Assembly: GCA_026119935.1 (NCBI GenBank) | Contig: JALRMH010000023.1 | Location: 248,001-312,000 of the forward strand | Direction of reading: 5' to 3' | Source of the DNA: Endothia cerciana | Lineage: Eukaryota > Ascomycota > Sordariomycetes > Diaporthales > Cryphonectriaceae | DNA length: 64,000 bases | Shown here: piece after piece, positions 23,013-35,900 of the stretch | How the letters are laid out: every line of letters starts with the position of its first letter | Numbering within the stretch: the first letter of the stretch is position 1 | Made by a program: the position numbers and the translations under genes | The notes under the pieces: model-generated | Databases searched by the model: none | Told to the model about the DNA's origin: nothing | What the model saw: the letters and a program-made list of their open reading frames with translations, nothing else

Positions 23013-23472
23013 CTGGTCTACAGTATTGATCTTACATAGCCTTCTTGGCGGTGTACCGGGACGCATGCTACTCTAGCATTACGATGTGTTAAGTCTGGGG
23101 TTAGAGCGTTGTGCACGGCCGATGCAAGCCGGTCATGACTGCTCTCATTTAGATATCATGGGCCTTTCTGAACTTTACGCCCCTGCCGAACCCCTTCAAC
23201 AGTGCGTCCTCCGGTACTCGGTCACATTGGCGCATATCGACGCCCACTGCTTCTTAGACCCACATGTGTAGAGATTAGTCATACTGCTCTTCATCCCCTG
23301 ATTGATTGGTACCGTCCTTCCGGCAACTCTCCCGCGGCCCAGATCTTCACAGCAATAGACGACAGACCTCGACGCGTGGCGACCCCGCTGGTGTGATGCG
23401 GTGCTCGCGATACTAGCCTGCCGCTTCCTCTTTCGAGGTTTCCTCGCTTCTCTTCCTAGGGTCTCGTGTATA
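23013..23472. other. Upstream region of the PLP enzyme
   Basis: No gene supported. Short frames of 60-64 residues only. This is the promoter side of the PLP-enzyme gene that begins at 23473. Confidence 0.5.
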
Positions 23473-24697
23473 ATGGAACCAATCGTCTACATCAACGCGC
23501 CGGGCGCGAAGGCAATCGTCCAGGGTCAAGATCCAGCGACGGTGTCTCGGGTCTTGGCTTTCCACCAGAAGCTGCCACAGCACGACGAGACGCCGCTTCG
23601 CCCATTCCCAACACTGGCCGAGGAGCTTCAACTCGGGCACGTCTTTGTCAAGGATGAATCAGATCGCTTTGGTCTGCCATCTTTCAAGATTTTGGGCGCC
23701 TCCTGGGCGGTCTTCAGGGCAGTCACCGAGAAGCTGGGCCTGGACCCTGCGAGCTTTGTTGAGGCTACCACAGAGGCGTCATCTCTGTGGAAGGACCTTG
23801 GAGCTAAGGCAAAATCCCAAGGGCTGAGCCTCGTGACATGCTCAGAAGGGAACTGGGGCCGGGCTATGGCTCGGATGGCCCGGTATCTCGACGTGCCTGC
23901 TAGGATCCTCGTCCCTGACTTCATGCCCGAGACGACGAGAGCGCGGATCCGATCAGAGGGCGTCGACGTCGTAGTGGTCGACGGGAACTATGATGATAGT
24001 GTCGCTGCTGCTAGACGGGAAGCAGACATGGACGACAAGGTCATACTCGTCATGGATATGGGCTGGGACGGCTACGAGCAGATCCCAGAGGTGCGTTGCT
24101 CCGCTACCTTTCCCTCGCCCCTCGCCAACAGAACTCAGCATGCTGATAGCCGGACAGTGGGTAGTTGAGGGTTATAGTACGATGCTGAGCGAGGCCGACG
24201 CTCAGGTTCGAGCCATGACGCGAGGCACTTGGGCGACTCACGCCTTCATTCCTGTTGGGGTAGGCTCTATCGCCCATGCGGTGACTCGCCACTACAAGAA
24301 CACAGAGCGGGGCCAAAGTGCCAGTGCTTCGGTCATCACTGTCGAGCCAACCACGGCTGCGTGCTTCAAGGCATCACTCGAAGCCGGCCAGCTTACTACT
24401 GTGCGCACTAGTGACTCCATCATGTGCGGCATGAACTGCGGAACCGTATCGTCTACTGCCTGGCCGATCCTCAAGTCCGCAGTTGATGCGGATGTCACGG
24501 TCACCGACCGCGAAGCTCATACAGCTGTCGGCGAACTCGAGGCTCTGGGCATGCGTCCAGGTCCTTGCGGTGCTGCCACGCTGGCCGGGCTGAGGAGGGC
24601 CTGCCGAGATGCAAGAGACAAACTTAATCTCGGCCCAGGCTCCGTCATTATCTTGTTCTGCACAGAGGGCAAGAGGGAATATGAGATCCCTAGCTGA
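23473..24697 (+). CDS. Diaminopropionate ammonia-lyase-like PLP enzyme (fold type II)
   Basis: Two exons, 23473-24090 and 24158-24697 (GTGCGT...GACAG, 67 nt), phase 0; 385 residues. The PLP lysine is in FGLPSFKILGASWA (about Lys72), preceded by VFVKDES. The phosphate-binding glycine loop is PVGVGSIAHAV at about 235, and the C-terminal strand SVIILFCTEGK closes the cofactor site. This combination, with SEGNWGRAMARMARYL, matches the DAPAL/threonine-dehydratase-like subfamily, which removes ammonia from 2,3-diaminopropionate or serine-type amino acids. I start at the Met of MEPIVYINAPG; the longer upstream frame has no family features. No pathway partner is adjacent, so the true substrate is open. 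Confidence 0.88.
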
Positions 24698-25356
24698 ATG
24701 AGAATATACTCCAGGCTGCAAAAAATGACACGTCTCCTGGAGGGAATGTTCTCTAATACCTGTTCAGTGGTCGCCCAAAGTACATTCCCTTCACAGGGCT
24801 TGAGGTACTTGGATGCACAATCTTCTTGCGTGCTGATACCGAAGATACTGGGTCTCCGATTAAGAGGTGGCTGAATAGGCCTCCTTGCCCCTGTCCGCCC
24901 CCAATAGCGTCCCGCTTACTACTCAGCTCTAGGCGGCGACAAACGAAAAGAGGAATTCGGGCCTATGCCCTGTCAATCGTCGTTCGAGATTTATCTTTTG
25001 CTCAGCTCTCGGTATAGCGGATTGGCCATCGTCAACATCGGACCCAACCGGAACTGTGACGCCCCACACAGCGAAGTTGCACACGGCGTCGACCCTCGAC
25101 GTTCCAGATCCTGGACCCTGCGCCTTGTGTTCTACGTCAATTGTGGCCCCAGCTTCTTGCAATTCAGGCATTGCCTGTGCTTACTCGGTGCACATGTTCG
25201 CCCCCACGTGCAGGAGGTTCTCTTCGACGGTCTCGCATAGCAGCGGTCGCAAGTTTATATCTACTCATTCCAGCCTTAGGCCGTTTCTTGATCCATAACG
25301 GCAAGATTATAGCTTCTTCTGTCCTCTCACATCCGCCAACGCCGCAGATAGCAGCC
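24698..25356. other. Intergenic region, no supported gene
   Basis: Between two + strand genes. Frames of up to 97 residues on either strand are overlapping shadows without motifs. I see no RNA gene or repeat. Confidence 0.55.
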
Positions 25357-26762
25357 ATGAAGCAATGGCCCACCCTTGCGCTGCTCGTTTCACTATCCAT
25401 ACTCAACGCCGCTACAAGTGCCCTTGTCCCTCGTCTTGATTCACTACAAGCCACCAAAACCAGGAAGAGCCTGATCGATTCTCATCAAAGCTGGTTGTCC
25501 TCCGGAAGAGACGCCCCGCCGTCTCCTGCAGACCAGGTTTTCCCTCGCAGCAACGGCGAGCATGTTGTCCTCGCCAATTGCATTACGCAAGATGGCATCC
25601 TTTCCTCAGAGGTGGCCTATTTCACAGGGTCACCCGACAGCTCACCTGGTGATACTGCGATCGTCGATACTCCCTACAACACTACACGTCAGTGGGCCAA
25701 CACGACAACATCGACGCTGTTTCCAGATACCAACGTCACCTTCACCGCCATACTCAAGCCGGAGGTTGGGCAGGGCGAATGGGCTGGTACTGGGAATAAT
25801 GGCTACGGAACTTTTGTGTGCTGGGAGGACACCATGAATGATCTCTCCCGGGAAACAGGCGAAGGAGCAATTTGCTCTGGAGTCTACGATTGTGATCACG
25901 AGCCTACCCCGAGTGAGTTCACTCTCCCATTCTTTCAGCCCCGCTCTCCATGTTACTTGGCCAGTGAGCCTCGTTATTATTATTGTTATTATTATTATTA
26001 TTATTTTTGGCATAAATGCAACTTCCATATCGCCAATCGTGTGATGGTATTTATAATTAGCTCCAAACACCGGTCCTCCGTTCCGGTAGGCGGAGGTTCT
26101 CCCCAAGACACACCCGCCAAGCTTCCCATGATGTTTTGTATGTCGTAGTGGCTCATTTATACTAATTCTGATTTTGTTGCCGCTGACCGCCTTCATCACC
26201 AGCCGTTACACCAACTCCGCTATCTGAGATGTCTCCTAGCGCTACAACCAGGCCCAATCCTGCCGAGCTGTCTCCAGGCGCCAAGATAGGCATTGCTGTT
26301 GCATGTGTTGCATTTGTGGTCTTGGTTATGATAATATCAGCGTTGATTTTCATTCGACATCTTGCTATCAACAAGGGTAGAACTGGTGGGGTCTTCAATC
26401 TCTTCGTACCGGCACCAGTGTCTACCCCTCTGCCACCTCCCCCGGTGGGCTACCGGGGGGTACCCGTGGAAACATTGAATGACCCAGCGAGAATCCAGAG
26501 AACGGAGTACCACGGGCCCCAGCCTGGACAGACGTATGAGGCACCAGGCTGCCACGGTTACGAGGTTACTGGCGACGAGCGATACCCTCCTCGAGAGATT
26601 GATGGCATAATGATGCCCCGAGAGCTTCTTGCCTGTGCGCAGAGACGACATTCTACTCCAATGGCCGAGATGGACTCTGTCAGGACTCCAACCGAACAGT
26701 TCAGGCGAGGAAGACCTCGTTGGAGGCGCGGCGAGGGTCCTGGGGCCCAGATGGAGTCATGA
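25357..26762 (+). CDS. Single-pass membrane protein with signal peptide, family unknown
   Basis: Two exons, 25357-25912 and 26203-26762; 371 residues in phase 1. An N-terminal signal peptide (MKQWPTLALLVSLSILNAAT) leads into an ectodomain of about 190 residues with several NxT/S sites, and a Cys pattern (VLANC, FVCWED, GAICSGVYDCDH). A Thr/Pro/Ser stalk follows, then one membrane helix (IAVACVAFVVLVMIISALIF) at about 210-232 and a Pro/Arg-rich cytosolic tail. This is the layout of fungal cell-surface or sensor-like proteins, but I do not recognise the ectodomain. The intron is long for this window (290 nt) and contains a TTA microsatellite; a hidden small exon inside it cannot be excluded. 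Confidence 0.75.
25973..26007. repeat. (TTA)n microsatellite inside intron
   Basis: An imperfect run of TTA units with one TTG interruption, lying within the 290-nt intron of the single-pass membrane protein gene. Confidence 0.85.
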
Positions 26763-26960
26763 GGGCGGCGTGGACAGAATTTAGCGGCTATGGAGGGGGA
26801 GTGGATTTAAGATGTCTAACAATTAATATAGGAGCCAGAGAAAACAGGATTATACAATGTATTAAAAAATTTTTTTTAAAGAAATGTTCTACAGCGTGAT
26901 TATCCAACGGGCCTTGATCCAATACGCAACAGTGCCGTTCTCTTCCCAGAAATCCAAGAC

Positions 26961-29900
26961 CTAGTCTACCACTTCAGGTACTCTTGCATTCAACTCTTTC
27001 AAAATGTCTCCAATTGTTTTCTCGTACCATTCCACGAAACTTCTCAAGCCTTCATCATCAAACACGACAGCGTCACATCTCACACCGAAATCAACATACC
27101 CCGTCTGTTTATTCGGGCTGACATCGACGAACACATTCTCACCGGAGATCCACTCCACACTGAGCTCGTCGATAGCTGTATGGCCCTTAATGGCGGTTGA
27201 CGAGGAGTAGTCCGTGGGAACACCAATCGCGAAAGGCTTCAGCCATGGAGCAGTGTCATCTTCAACCTCCTCGCCAACGATGAGCCGGTCGTTCCACAGC
27301 AGGTTCAGCCCTGTGTTGAAGCTCAACCCCGTGGACGCCATTACTTCCCTCAACCGACTCTGCTCGTAGCTCACACGCGCCGTCATGACCTTTTGTGTCT
27401 GGTTGAGAAGTTCGGACAGCGTGGACCCTACAGTGGGGGTCGTGAAGGGGAGCATGTTGATTGTCGGCCCGTAGACATCGTTGATCCTCTCGAAAGCGCT
27501 CGACCTGCCCAGATGGAACATTCCGAACACCGGCTGTTCGATTCCCGTTGTCTGGCTGAGGTGTTTGGCGTATGCCAGGACGAGCAAGCTTTGAGGAGTC
27601 ACGCCACATTTTCGAGCAGCGGCGTTAAGCGCTAGTACAGTGACACTCGAGCTGTGTACCATCACGAACGTCTGCCCTCTGGAGTTGGGCGCGTCAGACT
27701 TGCAGGTGGCAGCGATGACAGTTGACTGGCCGCCAGCGAGGTGCTCACGCCAGAAGCTGAAGTCGGCGGCGGTCCTGTCGCTGATAGCATATTGGATGAA
27801 CTCCGCGAAAGGCGCGGGTCTGGGAATGACCTGGCCCCTGTACAGAGCTTCAAGCTGCCGGAGGAAGCGGACCATCGTCCACGCGTCGTATATTGCGTGC
27901 TGAAAAGTGACCAAGATCGCATCGCCTTCATCACCGCCGCGGACGAGGTGCAGCCTGGCGGGAGGCGTGGAAAGGTCTGATGGGGCACGAGCAATTTTAT
28001 AGGCAAGCTCTCTGGTTGTGGACTCTAAGCCAGCACCACCCGCGTCGGAAACGGTGAAGTTGAGCTTATCTTCAATGGCTGAGGCATTCCATAGGACTTG
28101 AACGGCACGGCCTGAGTCAACCGCAACGAAACTCGAGCGGAGGATGCTGTGTGTCCTCCTCAAGGTAGCCCATGACTCTTGCAGCATACCCACGTCAAGT
28201 GACTGTTCGGAATGGAACACCCACGACGGCTCGTACATCGTCCTGCCTGATCTGAGCCATATTGCGAGGTGGTACTCTTGGCCCGACAGGACAGGCAGCA
28301 CATCCTCGACGTCCTCCCCCCTGACGCCCAGCTTCGACAAGGCGGTCAATCTTGCTTCATTGTCTAGCAGTGACCGGGAGCTGTTGACATACTTCATGGT
28401 CTTCGCCTTGTTGGCCTTGGCATGGGCCAGCTCGCAGATTCTGCCGACGGTGATACCTTGGATGATGTCCACGACGCTAAGCTTCATGCCCTTGCGCTTG
28501 CACGATGATACGATGGTGATCGCGGAGATGGAGTCGATGCCCAGGGAGAAAACGCTTGTATTTAAACTCAATTGCTCGGTGGGCACGTTGGCAAGATCAG
28601 CCAGGGACTGGATGAGAATCGGGCTGTAGTGGTCAACGGCACCTTGATAATAGTCTGCGGCGGCAGTGTCACTCGAAGCTGCTCGAGCGGTTTCGAGAGG
28701 TAATCGTGCTAGCATCTCGGGGGCACCCAGCGCAAGGCCAGTAGGGTTTACTACAACGTCTTCGAAAGCAGTCTGAAAGTCTTCTAAGAATGCCGCGAGA
28801 CGTTGATTGTTCAGTTTTGAGTACGCCCGCACCAGAATGCCCCGCCCAGTCTGCTCGACTTCGAAGTTCAGAGCATACTCGGACGGAGCTTGTGTGCCCC
28901 CTTCACCCTCATATGCTTTCCAGAGCGGCTGCGTCGCCTCGCTCTCCGCTGGCGTGGCAAACCTCTGGAAGACAAACAAGCTGTCGAACAAGTTGGTGGC
29001 AGCAACGCCTCCAGCCTGCTGCCTCCACGACTTCTGCACGTCCGCAAGTGAGGCGTGCTGGAAATCGAGGGCCTCTTCGGACATGGACCTAATCATGCTC
29101 ATCACCCTCTCATTCGTCCATTGTGGCTCGGAGAGGCGCAGCCGGAAGGGAAGAGTGCTGAACATGGGGCCCAGTATAGTATCTGCACCCTCGACGGGGA
29201 TGTTGCGACCCGAGACAACCTGCCCAAAGACGACATCGCGTGCGCCGACGAGGCAGCTAAGCGCTTTGGCGAAGGCGAGCAGCGCGACATCGGAGGCGAC
29301 GACTTGCCGCTTGGTTGTGTCGATTGCCAGTTCGAGTATCATCGCCGTCAGTGCTGTAGTGTTGCGCTCGGTCTCGCTCAGCGGCATCTCCATGCCTCGA
29401 TATCCTTGCACCTGATGAGACCAGAAGTCGGAGGCGGCCTTGGTGGTAGTGACGATAGCCAAGGCAGCTTGTGAGAATGCAGGGCGTCCGATCGGGGCTC
29501 CACAGAGATAGGCGCGCTGAAAATCCTCAAACAGCAAGGGCACGGACATGCCATCGTAGGTGACGTGGTGCATGGATATGACGAGGACTGTGTCAGAGTC
29601 ACTGTTGATGAGAGTGGCTTTGACCGGAGGTGTAGCAAAATCGGCGTGCGTTAAGTACTTGGTCTGATCATTGATGGTATTCAGTGCTTCGTCAACGCTG
29701 CTCGCGTTGATGGTCTTCCAGCGGATAAGAGGCTGCTTGTGCACTGCGGCGGCCCACCCCGCGTGAGTGCCAGGGTACCAGTGGAAGCTTGTTCGGAGGA
29801 TGTCGTTCTTGGTGACAACGGCAATCCATGCCTCCTTGAGGTCGTCTAAGTCAACATGTTCGGAGAGGACGACAGTGTGGTGATGGGAGTACAGCCGGGA

Positions 29901-32900
29901 GTCGACCGCCAGCGTCAAACTGAGCATGCCGGTCTGCAGCGGCGTGCAAGGATACAGTACCTCGATCTCGTCATTATCAGCCCATAGTGTTGCCTCAATG
30001 GCCGGCTCAATGCCTGGGATTATGGATGGGGTACTTGTTGGATCGTCGTGGACGTGATTCGAGGCTCTCACAGCCTCAACTTGCTTTGCCAGAGTGCCGA
30101 TACATCGTGTACGAATAACCTGCGAGGCGGTCGTTTTGATGCCTTTCCCCCGGAGTTTTCTGGAAAATGGGATCGCTGTAACGGAGTCGACGCCCATATG
30201 AATGAACGAGGTCGACTTCGTAATCACCGCCGACGAGATGTTGCAGAAGTCGGTAGCAGCATCCCTGATAACTGCTTCTAGGGTCGTCCACTCTCTGTCT
30301 TCGGCAGCAAAGCTAGCAGCTTCGATCTTGACAGACCCATTTGGCTCCGTAAACTCACCAACAGGTGTCTTCTCCCCATGAAGCACCGCTTCAGCCAATA
30401 ATTCCATCTGCTTGAGCAGACAGTCGACCTGCAGTGACGGCCCAAACGCTGGGGTGAAGCCGGCACGGAGTATCAGTTTGCCCTGTTCGGCGTCCGCCTC
30501 GCACTCGACGGCGAGGGCATAGTCGAGGATCATCTGACTTCCACGCTCCTTCAGGAAATCCTCCCCGCCACCCCGCGCCTTCACCCTGGTGAACGAGAAA
30601 ATGGCGTCGAAGAGTGGCCGGTCTATGCCCAGCCATGCTTGAATGTGTCTGGTCGCAGTGTGTTGGTAGTTGAGCACATCGAAACCGGCCTTCTGCGATG
30701 CAGCGACGGCCTCACCGACGGTGGAAAAGTTGTACAAGTTGACGCGTTGTGGCAGGGTGACGATGCACGGCGCCATCATGCGCTCGACACCATCGACAGG
30801 AATGGTGCGGCCTGAGAGGACGGCACCGTATGTTGCGGAGCCGTAGTTACGCAATCGGGCGAGGCACACGCCGAAGATTGCCTGCATCAGAGCGGGTAAA
30901 GTCAGAGAATGCTTGGCACAATCCTGTCCGAGGGCGTCGAGGGGGCGCGTGAATGTATGGGTGTTGACGAGGGTCTCGCTCGTCTCATAATCGCTAGATG
31001 AAGTCGCGAGCTCGGCGGGGTTCCAGCCACGAAGAAGATCGGTCCAGTACTTCCTTGTCTCGTCGATTGAGTTTTTCCGCTTATGGGAGATGTAGTCCAC
31101 CAGAGGACCAAAGACTGGCCTGAGACCGGCAGTGCCACGCAAGTATATGTCCTTGACGTCGTTGATCATCATTGGCAGGGACTCGCCGTCATACAAGGCG
31201 TGATGTATGGACATGATGAGGGCACTCTGAGAGGGTACCAAAGCGAGGCGAATGGGTGGTCGTGTCTCAATTGTGGTGACAATATGGTGGGACAGTGATT
31301 CCTGTAGCTTTTGGACATCGGCAGTGGTCTTCATCTGACTCCAGACTAATGGCATCGCCTCGGGCTTAAACACAACCTGTACAACGCCCTTGTCGGTAGG
31401 CCTGAAGCACGTCCTCAGAATCTCGTTGGCGGCAATGACCTTGTCCCAAGCGTTGATAAGACGGGCAATATCGGTGCCCTCTGGCATCTCGAAGATCATA
31501 TGGACCACGTAATGCGTCTGGCCCTCGTCTGCGCCGGCCAGCGACTGCGCGACGAGGGCTTCTTGAAGCGGCAGACACGGTCTGATGGTTGCAATGGAGC
31601 CTAGCTTGCTGCCCGAGACCGTGGACGTGTCAAGATCGATGGGGTCACCCACTTCCGTCGGTGGTGTGATAGTGCCAGTCAGCTGGGGCGACGAAGAGTC
31701 GGACTGATCTGACCCACTGGCGTTGTTCGCCTTCTTGGGTAGCGCAGCAAGCTGCTCGATGGTGGCGCCGCTGAGAATCGCTGCCACGGAGCATTCGTAT
31801 CCCACCTTCTTCATGTGGGCGTATACACTGACTGCACCAAGACTGTCAACGCCGAGCTGAAAGATGGTAGTCTCGGGGCTAACTACGAGTTTTCTCGGGC
31901 TTGTGGATGCGAAGCCCTGTGCGATCTTCACAATCGTCCTTTCTTCGGCTGTGAGCTCCCTCTTCTTGGGCGCGTCGCTGCTCCTCGTACCCGCCTGACC
32001 GTGGTGGCTGCCGAACATCTGCGTTGCGGGGATGTTGTTGAAAAGACTCTTCAGAAGTTTCGTATCGGCCTTGGCTGAGGTCTGAGTTAACGGCATATAC
32101 GATACTGGCACAAACAGGTCGGGAACCATATACGCCGGGTGCGTTTGCTGGATGATCAGCCTCAGGTCGTCATCGCAGGGAACAAATTCATCCTCGAGGA
32201 AGATAGGAGGTTCGCCAGCCTTGACCTTCTTAAACGCACCGGCCGCAGCAACAAATGATACAAGCTGTTGTCGCATGAAATCCGGGTGCTTAACTAGCAG
32301 TGTCTGGACGTCGACCTTCCGGAGCTCCCAGTGGGAATCTGCAGACGCAGCAGCCTCAGCAGCTGCTGCGCGAACTGCCTCCGACACCTCGCCGAGCTCT
32401 AACCGCTGACCACGCACCTTAACCTGGTCGTCCTTACGTCCTAGGAAGTAGATAGTGTCATCAGGCATGAGCGCCACGATGTCGCCGGTGCGGTACATCC
32501 TCTTGCCATGAAGATCATCGACGAACCCCGTAGCATCAGGCCTGTTGTGGTAACCATTCGCGACAAAGCTTCCCGTAAAGCATAGCTCGCCCGGCATGCC
32601 TCTCTTGGCGTGGGCAAAGGAGCCAGGGATTAGAACGTGAGCCACGCAGTCACCTAGCGGACGGCCAATGCTTTGCGTGTCGGAGTCTTTGTACAGGCGG
32701 CCAGAGCAGCACCCGATCGTCGCTTCAGTAGGGCCGTAGGCATTGATAAGGGAGATCTGATGGCTTACTTCCTCTCCTGACCTAGGGCGTGGAGACGCCC
32801 AGATCGACTGCGTGCGCGGTGTCATTTTCTCACCGCCGACACCGAGGAAACGCAGCTCAGGAACGTCCTCAGGCCTTAGGCCTGTCTGATCCAGCAGGGA

Positions 32901-35900
32901 CGGAACAAAACTGGCGTGAGTGACGTGCAAGTTGCGAAGGGCGAGCTCGAGGTTGTCAAGAAGCAATGTACGAGATGCAGAGACCGCACACAACCCGTGA
33001 CGCCACGCGAGGAAGGTCTCGCCTAGGTGAACATCAAAGGCTCGACTGGCCAGGCAGAGATACTTACCCTTGCCAGCCAGACCAGGTGTCGAAGGAACCT
33101 CCTCGCAGATGAGCTTCGATTGCCCTTCCATGAAGGAGCTGAGGTTGCGGCGGCTGACACGGACGCCCTTGGGCTTGCCGGTCGAGCCTGAGGTGTAGAG
33201 AAGGTAGGCGTTGCCGTTGAGATCTAGGTGTTGTGTTGGGAGGGCCCATGGCTGCTCATCGAGGGCCGCAAGGAATGCTGCGTTCTCCACATCGATGGTG
33301 TGCTTAACAGTATGTCTTGAATCTCGATCAAAGAGGCTGCCAGAGGTGAACAGCATGGCAGCGTTGCTATCCTGCAACAGGAACAACTTCCGCTCCTGAG
33401 GTAAGTCCTTCTCGATAGGCACATAAGTGTTGCCGGACTTCATGATGCCGATGAGCACGGCGAAGGAGATGAGGGTTGAATCGAGACACATCCCAATCAT
33501 CTGGTCGGAGATATCATGAGACTTGATGAAGCAGGTGATCTGGTCCGATCGTCTGCGCAGCTCGGCATATGTCCAAGAAACAGTCTCAGCGCCATCATCG
33601 GTGATGGTACTTGCCACTTCCACCGCCTTCCATTCTGGATGCTCGAGAGCCCATCTGTCGATCCAGACGGTTGGCATGTGGCTGGCAGGGCAGTTGCTGT
33701 TCTCGTGCGGAGTAGAGACTGACTGCAACGCAAGGGGAAAGACCTCTGTCAGGTTGTTGATGTTCTCTTCGTGTGGACGAGACAAAAGAGCGGTGACGAG
33801 GGCGTCGATTTGGCGCAAAAAGATGTTCTGTTGAGCTGCAGTCATGATGATTTCGTCGACGGAGAACGATAAGGTGATCTGTCCGTCACCCATCTCGAAG
33901 GCGTTAAGGGCTATAGGGTGCTCCACGGCGATATCCATTAGGTCATCCATCTTCTTCCAAAGTTGCTTGCCATGCCCGACCTCGTCGGCGGAGTAAGGAT
34001 TGAAGACCAACACGGCGAGGTAAAGCGGCTCAGATGCTAGCTTGCCTGTCAGTTTCCGGATGTCGCTGGATCGCACAGACCTATGTCGTATTCCCTCATT
34101 TGCTAACCGAATTTGATCTTTTATGAGGCTCTCCGGACTGCCAATCGACCCGAACGGCACAGGTATCACGGAGACCAATGGTGCCACGGCGTCATGCAGT
34201 CTTGGGTCCAAGACGCGGTCGGACTTGACCTCCGCGAAGAGGATGTCCCGGCTCTCCATGAGCTCAGAGAGAAGTTGACCGAATGCAACGCGCAGTACCA
34301 TCGTGATAGAAAGACCAGGGAACTTCTCTGCGACTCTGGTGAGCTCATTTTCGGAGATAGTCATGTTGATTTCCTGTGTTCTGTGGGTAATTGTCCCGGA
34401 GGCACTAGACTTCTTTGTGCTCATCAGGCGACCGCCTTCACCGGCGTCGAAGCCTTGCAGCTCCTTTTTCCAGAACGCGGCGGACGCCTCTCCAGAAGCT
34501 CCCAAAGTGATCCGGGTCATCGCTGAGCTGAGCTGGCATCGACCACCCGTGAGCCCGAGCTGTGTATAAGCAGCGGAAACATCGGCCTCGAGAAAACCCA
34601 TTGAGTCGCCATCATAGATGGCATGGTGGAAGTTGAGGATCATGTATCGGTTGTCGCCATGATAGAGAATCGTGATATGCCAAGGAGGCGACGAGTACCC
34701 AGCAGAGTGATGTTTTTCGGCTACGGTTCCCAATCTAGTGCGGACTGCTTCAGCAATATTTCCATCATTCACAGACCTCTCCGACCACGGCACGTCGAAC
34801 TTATCATAGACCACCTGCAAGAATGTCGAGTCAACCTTTTCTTCTTGGGGTATCTCCGGCAGTGCGGCGGTAGGCACGAAGGCAACCCTCAAAGCCTCCG
34901 TCTGCGACATGACCTGGAACCACGCACCATGAAGCCTTTCGACATCGACGCCTGGTCTGAGTTCGAAGCAGCGCACGCCCCAATAAGAAAGTGGCTGCCG
35001 CATGCTCTCTGTCAGCATGCCCTCTTGGGTGGTGCTTGTCGGTGCGACCTTGAATCGTGTCTTCTGCAGATACAAGCAAGTCGGCCCGTACCATCTCTGC
35101 TGGAAGTTGAGGAGCACGGTTGACCAGTCGTCCTCATTTCTCTCATATTGTTCGCGCTTCCCGGCAGATTTTGATTTATTAGACGGAGCAAGCAGATCAG
35201 AGACTTCACCCAGAGTCCGGCAGCGGAAAATGTCCAGAACTGAGACCTTCTGTTCCGTAGCTCTCAGCTTGGCCGTCAACCGGATCGCCTTGATCGAGTC
35301 GATGCCCATAGTAGCTAAGCTGTCGGTAGGTTTTATCATTTCTCTGGGAATTCTTGCCATTTCGGCTACAGCATCTACCAGACTGCTGTAGTTATTTGTC
35401 CACTCTGGATTGTCGATTGATGTAGTGTCTGTGCTATTGTTCTTGTACGTATCATCCCACTGCTGCATAGCAACGGTCGAGAGCAAGCGGATGAGCTCTT
35501 TCTGGTCGATTTTGGCAGATGGTGTACGTGGAATCCGAGTCAGCACCAGCATCGAGGTCGGGACCATGTGCTTCGGTAGCAGTGACTGAGCTTTCTTAAG
35601 CACTGCCCCGGCGATCTCAGAGGCCCGTTTGTCCTGCACGACGATCGAGGCAGCGCTGCTCCCATCGTCGAGAGACTTTGCTGCAAGGAAGCTCACAAGG
35701 ACATTATCGGTTTCAGAAGCCGGCCGCTTGGGGTACAGCACCACGACCTGGTCGACAGAAGGATGGCCATCTCGGCATGTATAGGCGATCTCGCTGAGCT
35801 CCACACGCTGGCCAGCGATCTTGATCAAGTCATCATTCCTGCCCACAAAGTCGAAACTACCATCCGCCAGCTGTCTGCAGAAGTCACCGGTGTGGTAGAC

